Assembly (NCBI RefSeq): GCF_020536995.1 | Contig: NC_068356.1 | Span: forward strand, 79,647,145 to 79,711,144 | DNA length: 64,000 nucleotides | Source of the DNA: Dreissena polymorpha | Taxonomy: Eukaryota > Mollusca > Bivalvia > Myida > Dreissenidae | Direction of reading: 5' to 3' | Part shown: one piece after another, positions 35,559 to 48,054 of the stretch | Layout of the letters: every line of letters starts with the position of its first letter | Position numbering within the stretch: position 1 is the stretch's first letter | Made by a program: the position numbers and the translations under genes | Notes under the pieces: generated by a model | Told to the model about the DNA's origin: nothing | Databases searched by the model: none | The model's input: the letters and a program-made list of their open reading frames with translations, nothing else

Positions 35559-35843
35559 GTGGTTAACTCGAACGCAGAATATCTCATGAGGGACGCAATC
35601 TCCGAAGCAATCCTTCATGAAACCACCATCAAGAATGATATGCTATATATAAGTATATCACTAGTAGAAAATGCCATATACAATCTATATTCGTCACAAA
35701 CGTATGTAAATATCAATCAAAACTACACATTAAACAACTACACATTTGTATGGGAAAACAATGTTCTCCGCGAAATGACGAATGTTGCCGGATATGGCAG
35801 AGGCGGTCCAGTTGGCATAATGTTAATCTTGCTGCATGTATGA
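35559..35843 (+). CDS. Hypothetical open segment, 94 codons
   Basis: MVNSNAEYLMRDAISEAILH start; ends GYGRGGPVGIMLILLHV. Base composition is more even and coding-like than the surrounding AT-rich DNA, and GCATGTATGA at the end could be a donor. It has several N-x-T/S sites (NYTL, NYTF) but no recognisable domain and no signal peptide. It could be a single exon of an unseen gene or chance. A (CTA)n tract begins 70 bp downstream. Confidence 0.3.
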   Translation: MVNSNAEYLMRDAISEAILHETTIKNDMLYISISLVENAIYNLYSSQTYVNINQNYTLNNYTFVWENNVLREMTNVAGYGRGGPVGIMLILLHV

Positions 35844-35910
35844 TAATAAGTAAATTTATCTACAGCTTTTTTCTTCTTCTTGTTTTTGTCTTTATTTTTT
35901 TCTTCATCTA

Positions 35911-35945
35911 CAACTACTACTACTTCTACTATTAACTACTACTAC

Positions 35946-36025
<80 letters not shown>

Positions 36026-36163
36026 AAACTACTACTACTACTACTACAACTACAACAACAACAACACCTACTACTACTACTACTACCACTACTACAACTA
36101 CTACTTTTACTACTACCACTACTACTACTACTACCACTACTACTACTACCACTACTATTACTA

Positions 36164-36212
<49 letters not shown>

Positions 36213-36213
36213 A

Positions 36214-36259
<46 letters not shown>

Positions 36260-36363
36260 TTACTACTACTTCTACTACTACTACTTATTCTACTACTATT
36301 ACTACTACTACTACTGCTACTACTACTTCTACTACTACTAGTAATACTACTACTACTACTATA

Positions 36364-36432
<69 letters not shown>

Positions 36433-36450
36433 GCTACTTCTACTACTACT
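35911..36450. repeat. (CTA)n trinucleotide tract, about 540 bp
   Basis: Almost pure CTA/ACT triplets with scattered substitutions (ACC, ACA, ATT, TTC) that keep the three-base phase. The minus strand reads as poly-Ser or poly-Val in different frames, which is a by-product. Confidence 0.95.
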
Positions 36451-37529
36451 TGTTTCTGTAAACAAGCAACTATGACATCGAAAAAATCATTCACACAAAA
36501 CGTGTTTTTCTCTATAAGCCACACGCCAAGTTTGATAAATCTAGCTTTAGGTTATATTTAGATGTCGCAGGATCAAGATTTTTCGAACGGACAGACATAC
36601 GCTCGGACGTACAATGTTATGAAATAAACCTCTCCGTTGAAATAGGTTGAGGAATGTTAATGATTTCTTTATACTTGTGATTGAGCGTCGGCATATCTGA
36701 CGCTTGCTGAATAAAAGGGTTTACTTGCATTTAACCAAATTATGACTTTCTATAATTATGAGCAAACCCTAGTCATAAATGAGTATGGTGGAAACCGTTT
36801 CAGATCTTTATGTCATTAAAAATGTTACCTTTAATTGATTTGTGTATTCTTCATAATAAGTAATGGATAGTTATTTTATATGTTCACTATTTAAAAAAAT
36901 ACAATCTGACATTTTTACTAACATCGAATTTTATTTTGTCGATAAAATTCTTTATTCCAATGTGAATCAGTATGATGAAAACAATATATACTTGCCGACG
37001 TAATCCAGCGTACATTGTTAAAATTATATCGAATTGCTACTTTACCATGTGCGACTTTATCTTTGAAACATGTATGTTGTTTTCTTGCGTTTTCCGTTAA
37101 CATTTCTATTCACTGTAAATGGATCATTTTTATTATTTTGTATTACTTTACTTAAAAAGTTTAGATAGCTTTGTATGATTCCCACGATAAAATTTCAACA
37201 GACTTAAAATCGTGAGGATTACACGATTTTTCTTCAATCTTTAACTTATGTTTATAATTAACTACCAGACCTTTTCCGCCCTATGCCACGTGTCAGAATA
37301 TCGAGCCCAGTCCCAATGCAAATCTGGTTGTTTTTTTCCCAATGAAAAAAAATCCTTATTCCAACTTACAACGATTGCAAACTTGATTTGTTTTTGGCTG
37401 ATAAAAAATGAGCAAAATAATGTTACCTTAATCCGCAAACTAAACATTGGGGAAAACCTGCTCGTTTTGAGCCTGGCTTTGTATCGATCAATACTGCGCG
37501 CACTGTGCAGGTAATCATTAATCATCAAA

Positions 37530-38093
37530 ATGGCGTTTCACAATAGCAAATATTACGTTGCCAAAATAAGAAAAAAATATTCAAAAAATACGCCAACAAT
37601 TTCGTCTCTTTCCAACAAGCAAAAAGAAAAACAAACAACATCGGGTGAGGTAAGTATAAGAATGCACCTAAATATTTCTAGAAATAAACGAAGATCGTTA
37701 TAAGTGATTTCCGAAAATCAACAACAAGATGCGACATAAGATTATTTTTTTGATATCTGAAATTGATTATAGATCGATTCATTTGTTAGTAATTGTATTA
37801 TAACATAACTTTGATATTCTTCTTATTTTAAGGCATTAAAGGAGTCCTTAAATCTTAAACATTATGCCCAATATAAAAGATAACTATTTGTTTGTGCAGC
37901 AGTGTCTTATATATAACACTAGCTTTTACGTAGTGAAATGCTTTTATTTCAGCAGCCAGTTGAAGTAATCTCATCCCCACAAGAGGCAGATTTGATAGAT
38001 GAGACTCAGCCCCTTACAGAACTCACAGAAGTTAATTGTGTAATCTTGAACATTGTAATACTATTTCACAGACGAAATATTCTTGGGAGATGA
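37530..38093 (+). CDS. Possible two-exon small protein, 86 aa
   Basis: Exon 37530-37649 (MAFHNSKYYVAKIRKKYSKN start, 40 codons) ends exactly before GTAAGT. Exon 37953-38093 follows TATTTCAG in phase 0 (QPVEVISSPQEADLIDETQP) and runs to TGA. The first half is Lys/Arg-rich and the second acidic. The basic start resembles the first exon of the exonuclease pseudogene at 19.3 kb (both short, K/R-rich and ending at GTAAG), so it may be another orphan first exon of a repeated family. A further acceptor-like TTTTCAG with some open sequence occurs at about 38670. No domain recognised. Confidence 0.4.
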
Positions 38094-38099
38094 TGCCAT

Positions 38100-39726
38100 A
38101 TAATTATGCTTGAGCAATTGTTATTCTCATGTTACTTTGTGGTTAAGAAATTTTGAATAATGACACTGTGTTTGTTTATAATTGATTAACATAAGCATGG
38201 TAACGTACACTTATAACAAATGTTCATAATATTTTGTAAAATTTTAATAATAAGGTAACAAAATAGTCGTTATTTACCAGTTAACGGCTTCTTTGAAATA
38301 TAAGAAACACTATTATCATGCGATTATTTTTCCCAATTGAGCAAGGTTTGCAATGAATTGTTTTCAAAAATGAAATTATTCACGACGCGAAATGCCCAAA
38401 ATTCCAGTGTGGCGTTTTCCCAAAATGGAGCGGAAAAGGCCTTTAACTACACAATATGATATTTCAACTTTGTTTTTTTTTTGTCGGATAACATTGATAG
38501 TTATGCATACAAACTTATATTGCTGCATGTTTCTCGCACGCATGCGGGTTAATAACATGAAACAAAACTCATTTTTCAACAAATTAATACCAAGTAAATT
38601 ACCAACTGCAAACATGAATAATCAATTGCAGAATTTATAATCTGAATGACATCACAATTGTTTTTTTTTTTCAGAACCAAATATAAAATTTTGTAACAAG
38701 GCTGCTACAAAACTTATTATGAAAACATGCACAATATCCATCACTTTACAACATGCAATTTATTAAAGGTAAACAATTACATAGACCTTTCATGTCAAAA
38801 GTAATCTTTATAAGACTTCGAAGCTCCACTAACAGATTCATGTCCTTTGGTTTGATAAACATAATTTTAAATTATAAATATATTATAAGATAATGAAGAA
38901 TGAACAGTAGAATTTTCAGGTGCAATCTTTTAAAAACATAGATATACATCCGACCCTGGTATAGAACAGTTTCAAATATTCGAAAATGATAAACTACAGT
39001 CACTGAAACTTACTTTATTCGAATATTTGAACGTTCGAATACACGTCACCAGCCCTAGCTTCTAATTTCGATTGTGCAGTATATCTCGTGTACGATTTGA
39101 GTGATTTTCATAAAACTCGCATTTACTGTTTAGGGCATTGAAATGAATGTATATGTTTAGTCATTCAGGCTCGAGGTCAAGGTTGAACTTCAAGTTTATA
39201 TGTTGTGCTTCTTTTTCAATCGTGTAAGCTAAATTTTCCTTTACCCTGCAATTATTGTTATAAACAACATGTGTTAAACGTTTAGTTTACGGTTGCTAAA
39301 TCAAATTTATAAATTAACATTGGCTGGATGGGTTAAGAACAGCATTGAAGTTGCCTGATTGTTTAAGGTTAATTGTTTAAGTTTTAACTTTAGATACCTT
39401 CCAATCAATGTTAACCCCAACGTGTTTCAAACTACTACCACTTTCATCTTTCGAATCTCCGAAAATGTAGTTATGCCATGCATATTAAAGTTTATATACA
39501 TACAAAATTATGTTTATTTAAACATCACTACAAATGAAGTTATATTTGAATGCAAATTAATAAGAAAATGATTTTTTATAACATGCTACGTTTTCTAGTA
39601 AAGTAAACGATACCTTCCGAGCGAATTTCTGTTTATTTTCTGTCTTCTTTCTTGCCATCTTTGTTCTGCAAATATATCTGATAATTTACATTTTAGTGTG
39701 ATGCCATATGTAATTATACACAATGC

Positions 39727-39768
<42 letters not shown>

Positions 39769-41980
39769 TAAGAAAATGTATGTCTGTTTGTATGTTTTTG
39801 TATCTCGTTCTTCAAACATATCTTTCTCCATATATATATAAATAATCTACTGTAAACGAGTATCTAGTATTATAGATTCCGGAAAATGGAAAACACGTTG
39901 TTGTAAAATATAATTATCTCCCTTGAAACACAGAAATACTCATAATTTCAATGTATCTTCTAGATCCAACGTATTTCCGCGGTGTCTCTATCATAGTGTT
40001 AGGGTATTTATGAATCCTGATCGGATCGTGCCCAAATACAACTATGGTTTCATGTTTGTAAATAAATGTTTATGTAACTGTGCCTTCTGTGTATGTAAAC
40101 TGTTCCAACTTTGGAGATGAGTTGCGGTGTTAGGGTGGGGTATAAAACTGTAAATGAACCATCTTTTTGGGGGGATGGGGATTTCACAGTATGTCTGCTT
40201 CATTCTGCATCGTAGCTAGGCGCACATGCCGAAGTCTCCAATAGGAATATGTATGTCTGTATATATGTATATACATGAAAAGTGATGTTATTAACAGGTT
40301 TTCCGTATGTATTGTCTTCACTATTTTCGTTTTAGGCGTTTTTTAAAGATAATGCACATATGCTCCACCTGAGTGAATTATTGTTGGATATCATACCTGT
40401 GTAGTTGAAAAAAATGTACTTCTATTTAAGCGAGATTATACGAGTTTTTACATGTGTTAAATTGTCATATATTGATAAAATATTTTACAATAACACATAA
40501 TAGGCAAGAAAAATTATACATTGAAGACGAATTTCATAAAATGCAGCAAAGACAAATTAGCGCCCCGAGCCGATTGTGACGAAGATATTTCGTACATGGT
40601 TTCCTACAATAACCGAATTATTCGTCTTTTTAGTTAGTGTTCGTGTGTCATATAAATAGATATCGTTGCAGGAATTTAAAATGAACCGTTAAATTAAATT
40701 TAGATTCACATCGTACATGCATGATTTACATGCTGGAGAATTCGACTGTACAGACATTTTTGATTTCAGAATCTGGCTTAATTCGATTTTTTCTACACAT
40801 GTTCTTCTTAACTTTTATTTTAATTTATATTGAAATATATGTTTAATACGTTTTTTACAACATGTTATATAAATTAATAAATATTTGACAAAATCGTATA
40901 ATCTCGCTTTAAAGACTAGGTTTTTCTGTGAAAATATTAGTCCAAGTTCGAGTTTATGCCCTCTCCCTTAGTTTCTTAAACCTAGCGTAAGTATTTTTTT
41001 ATTAAGTAAGATTACTTTTTTTGTTTTCAATTACGTGTGTATCAATTTTAAATTACAATTGTTGTCCAAACTGCATAAAAACCCCTCTTCTCTATTAAAG
41101 TACCGAAATTCATTGACATAAATTAATTACTGTTTGAGTTATTGTAGTAACGATATGTTAGCGTTCACTTATTTCTGAAGGAATTGGTTCTACATTTTTT
41201 CCGATGAACACTCTAAACCAAAGTGCATATTAAACATATGACCCCTTACCTTACACCATGCTCCATTAACATAGCTTTAGTACTTTCTATTTATTTCAGC
41301 ATCAAGATTTAAGTTTCCAATTACATCTGTAACCGTAACGAGTGTTGTCTGCTTAAAGAACCTAAACGTATATGCATATTCTCAATGTTGATTTTTATCC
41401 ATTAATGGTTATCACCACAGTTCAAATCCTTCTTGAGTTTTCGAAAGATCTAGATATTGCGAATGGATCAAAGGAGCAAAGTAATATTATAATATAAATA
41501 TTTCCAATATGGCACTCTATCAACATACCAATTTTTCTCAAATGAGCTTGAGCTAAAGTTCATTTTGTATTATCGCAGGATCCACATTATAGTCTTTAAT
41601 TATTTCCTTCAAAATTCTTACGAAAAGAAAAAGAATTAATATGCATATTCGCCTTAGTTCTCTCTATCAAAAACTAGATTGGGTTATTACGGGTTATTAC
41701 AGGATCCACATTTTTTCGGACAGACGATCGTACGGAAAGATTTCAGGTTAAAATTTAAACCCATCCCCTTTAAACAGGTAGGGGAATTAATATCCAGATA
41801 TCTATGAGACAGCGTCGTCATAGCTGATCTTTGCTGAATGAAAGTTTTAACTTGTATAAACAAAATTGGGTTTATCAAATAAAATGGCTTAACATCATAT
41901 AAAAAGCAAAATATCGACATCATGTTAACCTTAGCATGTTCAGCAGCGCACACTTCTGTTATGTGTGACTGATGATGGCG
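38100..41980. other. No gene seen; small repeat scraps
   Basis: AT-rich. Contains an (AT)n run at 39730-39765 and a fragment of the palindromic MITE centre at about 40630-40680. I saw no supported exon. Confidence 0.5.
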
Positions 41981-41999
41981 TCCGTCAGTCTATAGAGAC

Positions 42000-43140
42000 C
42001 CTTGAGGATGTCTGTGATGGTTATTAAGCGTTAGTTTTTTGTGCAGGTTGATTGCATGTGCAACGTTTACTGTGGCTGTGCAAATCCACTTAAGATTGGT
42101 AGTCTCTGCCGCACCTTGCGCATATATGGCCCTATAGGCTGCCGGTCGCTGCTGTGTGCCTTTTCTCCATGTGCGTCTATCATTGAACGTTTGCAGTTCT
42201 CTCCTCTTCCAACGTCGCCCAATTGTTGGGCTCAGGTTGCCTTTGAGGATTCGGTAGTTGACAATCCGACCCAAATTCCAAGGCTGAAGATGATGCTGAC
42301 GGGGATGTGGCAGTGCTGGGGATGGCTGCCTTCTCAAGCACATTTGTATTTGCTTCATGGTTCTCCATGAAATTTCAAGTATGCGTCGATGACAGTGCAT
42401 ATGGAAGGCGCTAAGCCTTCTCTCTTTGTGCAAACACGACCCAGGATTCGCTGTCATACAGCCGAGAATCAACACGCAGGCCGTGTACACAGCGTTCCTG
42501 GGGTTCTTATTGTAGTCAGCAGGCTGTTGTTCCAAACTCTCTGTGATAGTCTGGCCAGGTCTTTTGAGGCCTTGTCAATCCTTTGATTAATCTCTGCTAC
42601 CAGTGAGAGGTCGTCGGTTATGGTGGATCTAAGGTATATTTACTAGCTGACGACATCTCAACAATAATTGTGATGTGGAGTAGTTCGGCATGGTGAGCCA
42701 TCAAATCGGTCCAACAGTCCCTTCAGATTTGTTTCCGTGTGGATGACCAATACAATGTAATCTGCAAACAACATGTCGCTGATGATAACTCTCGAACTTT
42801 GCTCTTTGCCTTCAGTCGAGTCTGGTTAAACAGAATGCCATCTGATCGGATGTTAGAGACCATCGAATTAAGTTGCAAATGCACGCTTCAGAAAGACAGC
42901 GAGGAAAATGCCAAAACAAGTGGGATCGATTACGCGGTCCTTTCTTTTGTTGACGCCGCTGCAGATGTCGAAATCATCTGACGTCGAAACGTCATACTGC
43001 ACAGTGCCTCTCATGTGGTCGTGGAATGATTGAATCGCGCTCAGGAATCTCGGTGGGCACCAAATCTTCGCCAAGGACGATACAAAACCCATCATCCCTG
43101 CTGACAAGGTCTCTTCACTTTTCTTTCAGTTGCCAGATTG
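42000..43140 (-). mobile_element. Decayed RTE-like LINE, 3' part
   Basis: On the minus strand: CPPRFLSAIQSFHDHMRGTV (RT), FGIFLAVFLKRAF, a damaged active-site region (SDMLFADYIVLV, in place of FADD), and the C-terminal segment from about 42535 with RRLSAFHMHCHRRILEISW, LGCMTANPGSCL and RRTWRKG. This is the usual order for RTE/BovB-like elements. Several stops and shifts are present; old. Confidence 0.85.
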
Positions 43141-43485
43141 AGAAGATCATGTAAGATCATATCAATGGTTAATATCAAAGCGAAACGCGCACTGCAACTC
43201 TGGGATTACTCTATCAGCAAAACCAACTTGGAATACAAGCGCCCCCAATCAAACGAAATGACAGACGTACATATATACCAAGAGTGCTTTGAAGGTACTA
43301 GCAAGAAGGTGCGAAAATGACTACGTGCTTCAGCAATGGTTAAGCAGTTTCAGAACATCTAGCAATTGACCGATACTAAAAACATTAAGGGCATGTTCGA
43401 CGGTATCAAGAAAGCCATGGGTCCCACCATGAACAACCGCATATCCCTCAATGTCTTTGCACGTGTCGTCCTGAACAGACGTCAT
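43141..43485 (+). mobile_element. Inverted 5' segment of the same LINE (probable)
   Basis: On the plus strand: ALQLWDYSISKTNLEYK, then KNIKGMFDGIKKAMGPT followed by a MNNRISL-like end. This matches the region between endonuclease and RT of RTE-like LINEs (the D-NIKGMY-GIKKA-GPT pattern). It abuts the minus-strand RT part with opposite polarity, as expected from a twin-primed insertion. Confidence 0.75.
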
Positions 43486-43499
43486 AAAGATATGTGCTA

Positions 43500-45170
43500 A
43501 ACGACGTAACACATGAGAAGTCAGTCAAGTTATATCATAGTTTTATTGATATTTAAATTTCATTTGTGGCTAAACACAGTGCTAATATTACTCAATAAGA
43601 TTTTTCATTTGTCGGGTAAAGTAACGGATTTACCGATGTCATTTAATAAAAAATATTGCGATTAACAAATATTTTCACTCAGTAAAAATATACATTCTGA
43701 TATTTCTACTGAATTCGAATTTGCGTTTAACAACGAAATTCTATAACCTACTTAAATCATTATCATGTAAACGACACTAAGCTACTTACCGACATAAGCC
43801 ATGCTAGATTTTCATCGTTATTTGGAAAAGCTGCTGCGTCTGTCCTTGTGCATAGCGTATGTAGCATTTCTAAAAAACATTTTGTATTAAATGTCCATTG
43901 ATTTGATTTATTTCGAGAACTAAGTATGATATAATAGTTTGGTTAACTGGTGTATGATTTCAAGCATAGGAAACACATACTTTTATGACACTATTTGCCT
44001 TTTCCTTAAAATGCTGTTAAAAAGGATTTTCAATATGATCCTTGAATTTGTTGAGTAGATTCACCTCATTGACATTACTGCACTGACACTTATATATTTG
44101 CATATTAATCGCAGCCCTTTGGGGAATAACATTTAACAAGACACAGTCGTAAGAGAAATAATGCCAAGTAAAACACTAACTGCAAACATGTATACTCGTT
44201 TAAATAATTCATAATTGTTATGAAACCATAATTCGTATATTCAAATGATAAGCAAATAAGCATAAGTAATGTTGTAGAAAGTTAAACACGATGTTTTTAT
44301 GCAAATATGTGTACACATGTGTATATATAAGTTTATGCATGTGTACTTGACTAAAATTAATATATAATTTAAATCTTTACATATATGTATTTAATAGTTT
44401 GTCATATTCAGTAAATTTTAACTTAAATTAAATACATGTTATAACGAATTTAAAATAGCAATACCATTTTTGCGTTTTCTTCTCAACATTTGATCTTTTA
44501 TGTTGTTTAATATATTTATACCAAGTTGTGTAAATAATGGTATACAACTACGCTGTACAAATTTGTTACATCTTTACACATTTTGTTTAGGTCTCATTTT
44601 ACTACATTTAAATATAAAACTAACTAATAGCAACATTACCATTGTAGAACATTTGCATGCACAATCAATGCCTGTATTTTGTTATCTCTTGACCCAAACT
44701 TGTATAAGTCGATTCGTGTTAAACATAAAATAATTAAGCAACTAGATGGTCTGTGAGGGTAACCTTGCTCATGCGCTGAAAAGAAATCCGCTGCTACGGG
44801 AGTCTTTAATTAATGTTTATATCTGTCATACAGCGTTATCTGTCTGACACGTGTTCAATACTCCATACCAATCCTCATATTTAAATTATTCTTAACTGGC
44901 AATAAGTATTAACAAATAAGCATGTTTTCATCTTGATTACTTTAACAGTCGAATACATAAACCCAGGCTACTTATATGTTGATAAAAACAAGTCAAGTTC
45001 GCGTAAATCAAGCATTAAATTAGTCATATAATAGCAAATATTTCACAATGCTACACGTTTTGTGACCATCATGAAAACTTCTTGCATAAATACTGCAACG
45101 TGTAAGATTAAAAAACAATCTTAAATAAGATTACATGTATGCATTTAAGAGAGAAATTCTGTTTATTATA
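43500..45170. other. No gene seen
   Basis: AT-rich DNA downstream of the Ig gene's stop codon. No supported exon or repeat. It may include that gene's 3' UTR. Confidence 0.5.
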
Positions 45171-45178
45171 AATGATTG

Positions 45179-47700
45179 TTAGGAATGTTTACCGCATGTT
45201 TGTTTTCTCCTAATGCATACTGCCACACATATGATGATTACAACCCCAACACCAACACATATTGCAATAACATGGCCAGCATTGCTTCTCGCGTCATGGT
45301 ACTTCATTACTAAAAAAGAAAAGTAAATAAATTACCGTCAAAACATACTTCTTTATCGTCCAGTCATTCCTAAAATGTATATAAAATAATGTACTTAACA
45401 AATACATGTATCAGAATTGTGCTGCACATAAAGATGTCATTAGAGAAGAGCGTGAAAGTATTTGTTGTTGAGCAAAATTGATATTGAGAAAAGTCCAAAG
45501 GAAGTTCAAGGTATATAATGTGTCAATGAGTGTCTGAAGTATTTTGAACAAACATGATAACTTGTATTTTGTATACATGGTTTAGCGGCCAAAATGACCG
45601 TGCTTCATTTATAAAACTGAAATCAAATTTGGAATTTCCATAAATCAATGTTTTAATTATGTGCAAGATTATGAGATCAGACGTTTTAATAGTTTGTGGG
45701 TATGCTGTATTTTGAATCGGCGGCTTTTGTTTAAAATTAAAATATTTTTTGCGCTCTTATCAATTGATAACTTTGACAGAGTTTGCATTTAATCATTACC
45801 ACACTTTGCATACATACTTTAAAGCTACAGTTCAAAATTAAATAATGTATAACTTAAGTCAAATGTACGAATAATTAAAAAAAATGTTTTATCACATGCG
45901 AAGACTCACAATAATTAAAACAACTACTATTTGTGTAACGAATTTACCTTCTATATGTACAGTAGCGTTGATTGAGGAGTTATACGTATAAAAACACGTG
46001 TACTCCCCTTGCTGCATTACTGACAAACTATATATTGTCAATATTCCTCCGTAGTTGGTCGAAGAAATATTATACATTGGCAAGAATGAACCATTTAAGA
46101 AATAACATTGGTCACTTCGGAATTCACATTCAGCGATTGTTTCATTTTGACCGTTGTTGAACTTTCTGTTGATGGAAAAAGTAATTTCAGGAGCGTCGGT
46201 TTTACACTCGAGAGTGATGTTTTTGCCGTCTTGTATGATTCCTTTGACATCAATATGGACTTTGTAGGTAATAGAAACGCGAACTGTGATATGAAAAACA
46301 ACATCGATAATAACAAAGCAATAAAACCAACTCGTCTGCTTTATTAATGTATATTAATGTATATGTAATTTAAAACGTTGCGTCTGACAAGCCATTTAAA
46401 TTGAATTATTTCGTGTTTCAAAAAAAGGTAAGCATCTAGCTGTTTATAACGCAACTTAGAAAAAAAAATACGAAAAGAATGTAACATTCTTATTTGTTGT
46501 CGTTAATGAAGCGAAGTGTGGGTAAAACATGGATTGGTGTAGAGTTCGTTTGCTTGTAATGTCACATTTTGTTTCGGACAACTATGGCTTGCTTGTTTTT
46601 TAATAAAACATGATAATATATAAACGTCGCAATCGTTTATTTATATACATTTAATGTGTTTTATACCACGTATATACATAATCAGAGGGGGTTACCACGT
46701 GACAAACAAGATGGCGACGTACATACCGAGGCAGGTATTTTTCGTCCTTTTATACCCTTTATTACTTGTATTTTTATTATTATTTATTACGCCCACTTTT
46801 TAGCCATATTAGAGAGAAAGTTACTAACTTTTATTTCTAAGTAATATTCGCTCTATATCTCGACTTAATCGGTGCAAACTTTCTTAGCGGGATGACCTAA
46901 TTAGGGCTCCACTAAGAAAATGTGCACTAAGTAAAGTCGAGATATAAAGCGAATTTAAATACGAAATAAACGCTAATCACCTTTTTACTGATATGGCTGG
47001 AAAGTGAGCGTAATTTAAAAAAACATACAGAAGTAATAAAGGGTATAAAACGGCGAAAAATTACTGTCTCGGTATGGACGTCGCCATTTTGTCTTTCACG
47101 TGATTACCCCCTCTGATAATGCCTACTATATACATTTTGTACCTTCAGAAAGTGTGCTGGTAAAAAGGATTTGTTTTTTCTATCCAGCCGTCAATCAAAC
47201 CGTCAGTCCGTAAGTCCGTCATCAGTCTATAACATACGCGCTCGAAATCTCTTACAGGCATTTTATTAAACGTGCCACACATATCAAGGGCATTGAGTCA
47301 AAGTTCAGAAGGCATGAATCAGTAATACATGCTCAAGGTTGATGTCGTTCTTCAAGATAAAACGTTGGTGCCTCGATTTAAAAGTCAGCTCTATATCTCA
47401 TTAACAATTTGAATGATTTGCATAAAACTTGAAAACGGGTTTTTGACGATGGCGTGTGAAAGTAATTTCCGCTCAAGGAAACTGCAGTTATCATGATTGA
47501 AATCAGTTAACATGGGCTTCGGTTTTTATATAGAAACAAACATCAGAACGAAGGTTTTTACTCCATAATTGCTATAGGATCGCATATACACACATGTTTG
47601 TCTTCATCAAACTTGTTTTGAGTGCGTCGGTTTTTACTTCAATAAATTTACAAAAGCACTTACTTGACATAACCACAATTACAGCGAACATCAACTTCAT
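45179..47700 (-). CDS. Single-Ig-domain, single-pass membrane protein, 167 aa
   Basis: Exons on the minus strand: 47700-47664, 46283-45948, 45309-45179. Borders are GT/AG and the phases agree (504 nt including the stop). Residues 1-12 (MKLMFAVIVVMS) form a signal peptide with its continuation. Residues about 20-124 are one Ig-like domain: C39 in ITLEC and C109 in GEYTCFY form the core disulfide, and an extra pair C65/C72 lies between. Six N-x-S/T sites (N34, N59, N76, N84, N114, N118) indicate a heavily glycosylated ectodomain. Residues 138-157 are a transmembrane helix, followed by RRK and a ten-residue tail, so a cytoplasmic signalling motif is absent unless GCG|GTAAAC is used as a further donor. 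Likely a cell-surface adhesion or immune-type receptor; ligand unknown. No frame break. Confidence 0.85.
46683..47115 (+). mobile_element. Palindromic MITE with E-box and YY1-like motifs (433 bp)
   Basis: Left end CAGAGGGGGTTACCACGTGA, right end inverted CAGAGGGGGTAATCACGTGA. Both arms continue into AAGATGGCGAC or AAAATGGCGAC and TACCGAGGCAG or ATACCGAGACAG. The 5-bp direct repeat ATAAT flanks it. CACGTG/TCACGTGA is an E-box, and AA(G/A)ATGGCG resembles a YY1 site. It lies in the first intron of the Ig gene. A partial copy lies at 63229-63478. Confidence 0.8.
47120..47650. other. Intron sequence with a CCGTCAGTCCGT-type scrap
   Basis: Contains CCGTCAGTCCGTAAGTCCGT near 47200, the head style of the tandem-core elements, but no clear core or end. 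Otherwise nothing seen. Confidence 0.4.
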
Positions 47701-48054
47701 TGTGCTGTCTGGGGTCTTACGAGCATTCGAACCACTCTAAGGTTAAACTGAAACTTTAAGTTTTTGTTTTTAATGATGAAATAAACGCGTACTGTTTTAA
47801 CCAAGTTGATACGATATAATAACACAAATAGTTTTATAACGTTATGTCAGAAAGCTTATTGACGAAGAGGATATCAAAATTGTCGTTCTATAAGCGACTA
47901 GAACTCAAGGAATAAACACTAATCTATCTGAAATGCATACGTAGGTTAATGGCATCTTTTCACGGTTTGGTAAATTGACAAAATCGAAAAAGTTGTTTCA
48001 GATTCGCAAATTGTGTGTTTAGTTATGATATTTGTGAGGAAACAGTATTATTGA

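Noticed and set aside
35904-36524. Poly-Val and poly-Ser open frames on the minus strand
   Set aside because: They are the translation of the CTA tract in two frames; no flanking domain or splice frame.
41990-42370. Plus-strand open frame opposite the LINE
   Set aside because: It is the antisense shadow of the minus-strand C-terminal LINE segment.
43330-43512. Minus-strand 60-codon frame
   Set aside because: Antisense of the plus-strand LINE linker segment (NIKGMFDGIKKAMGPT).
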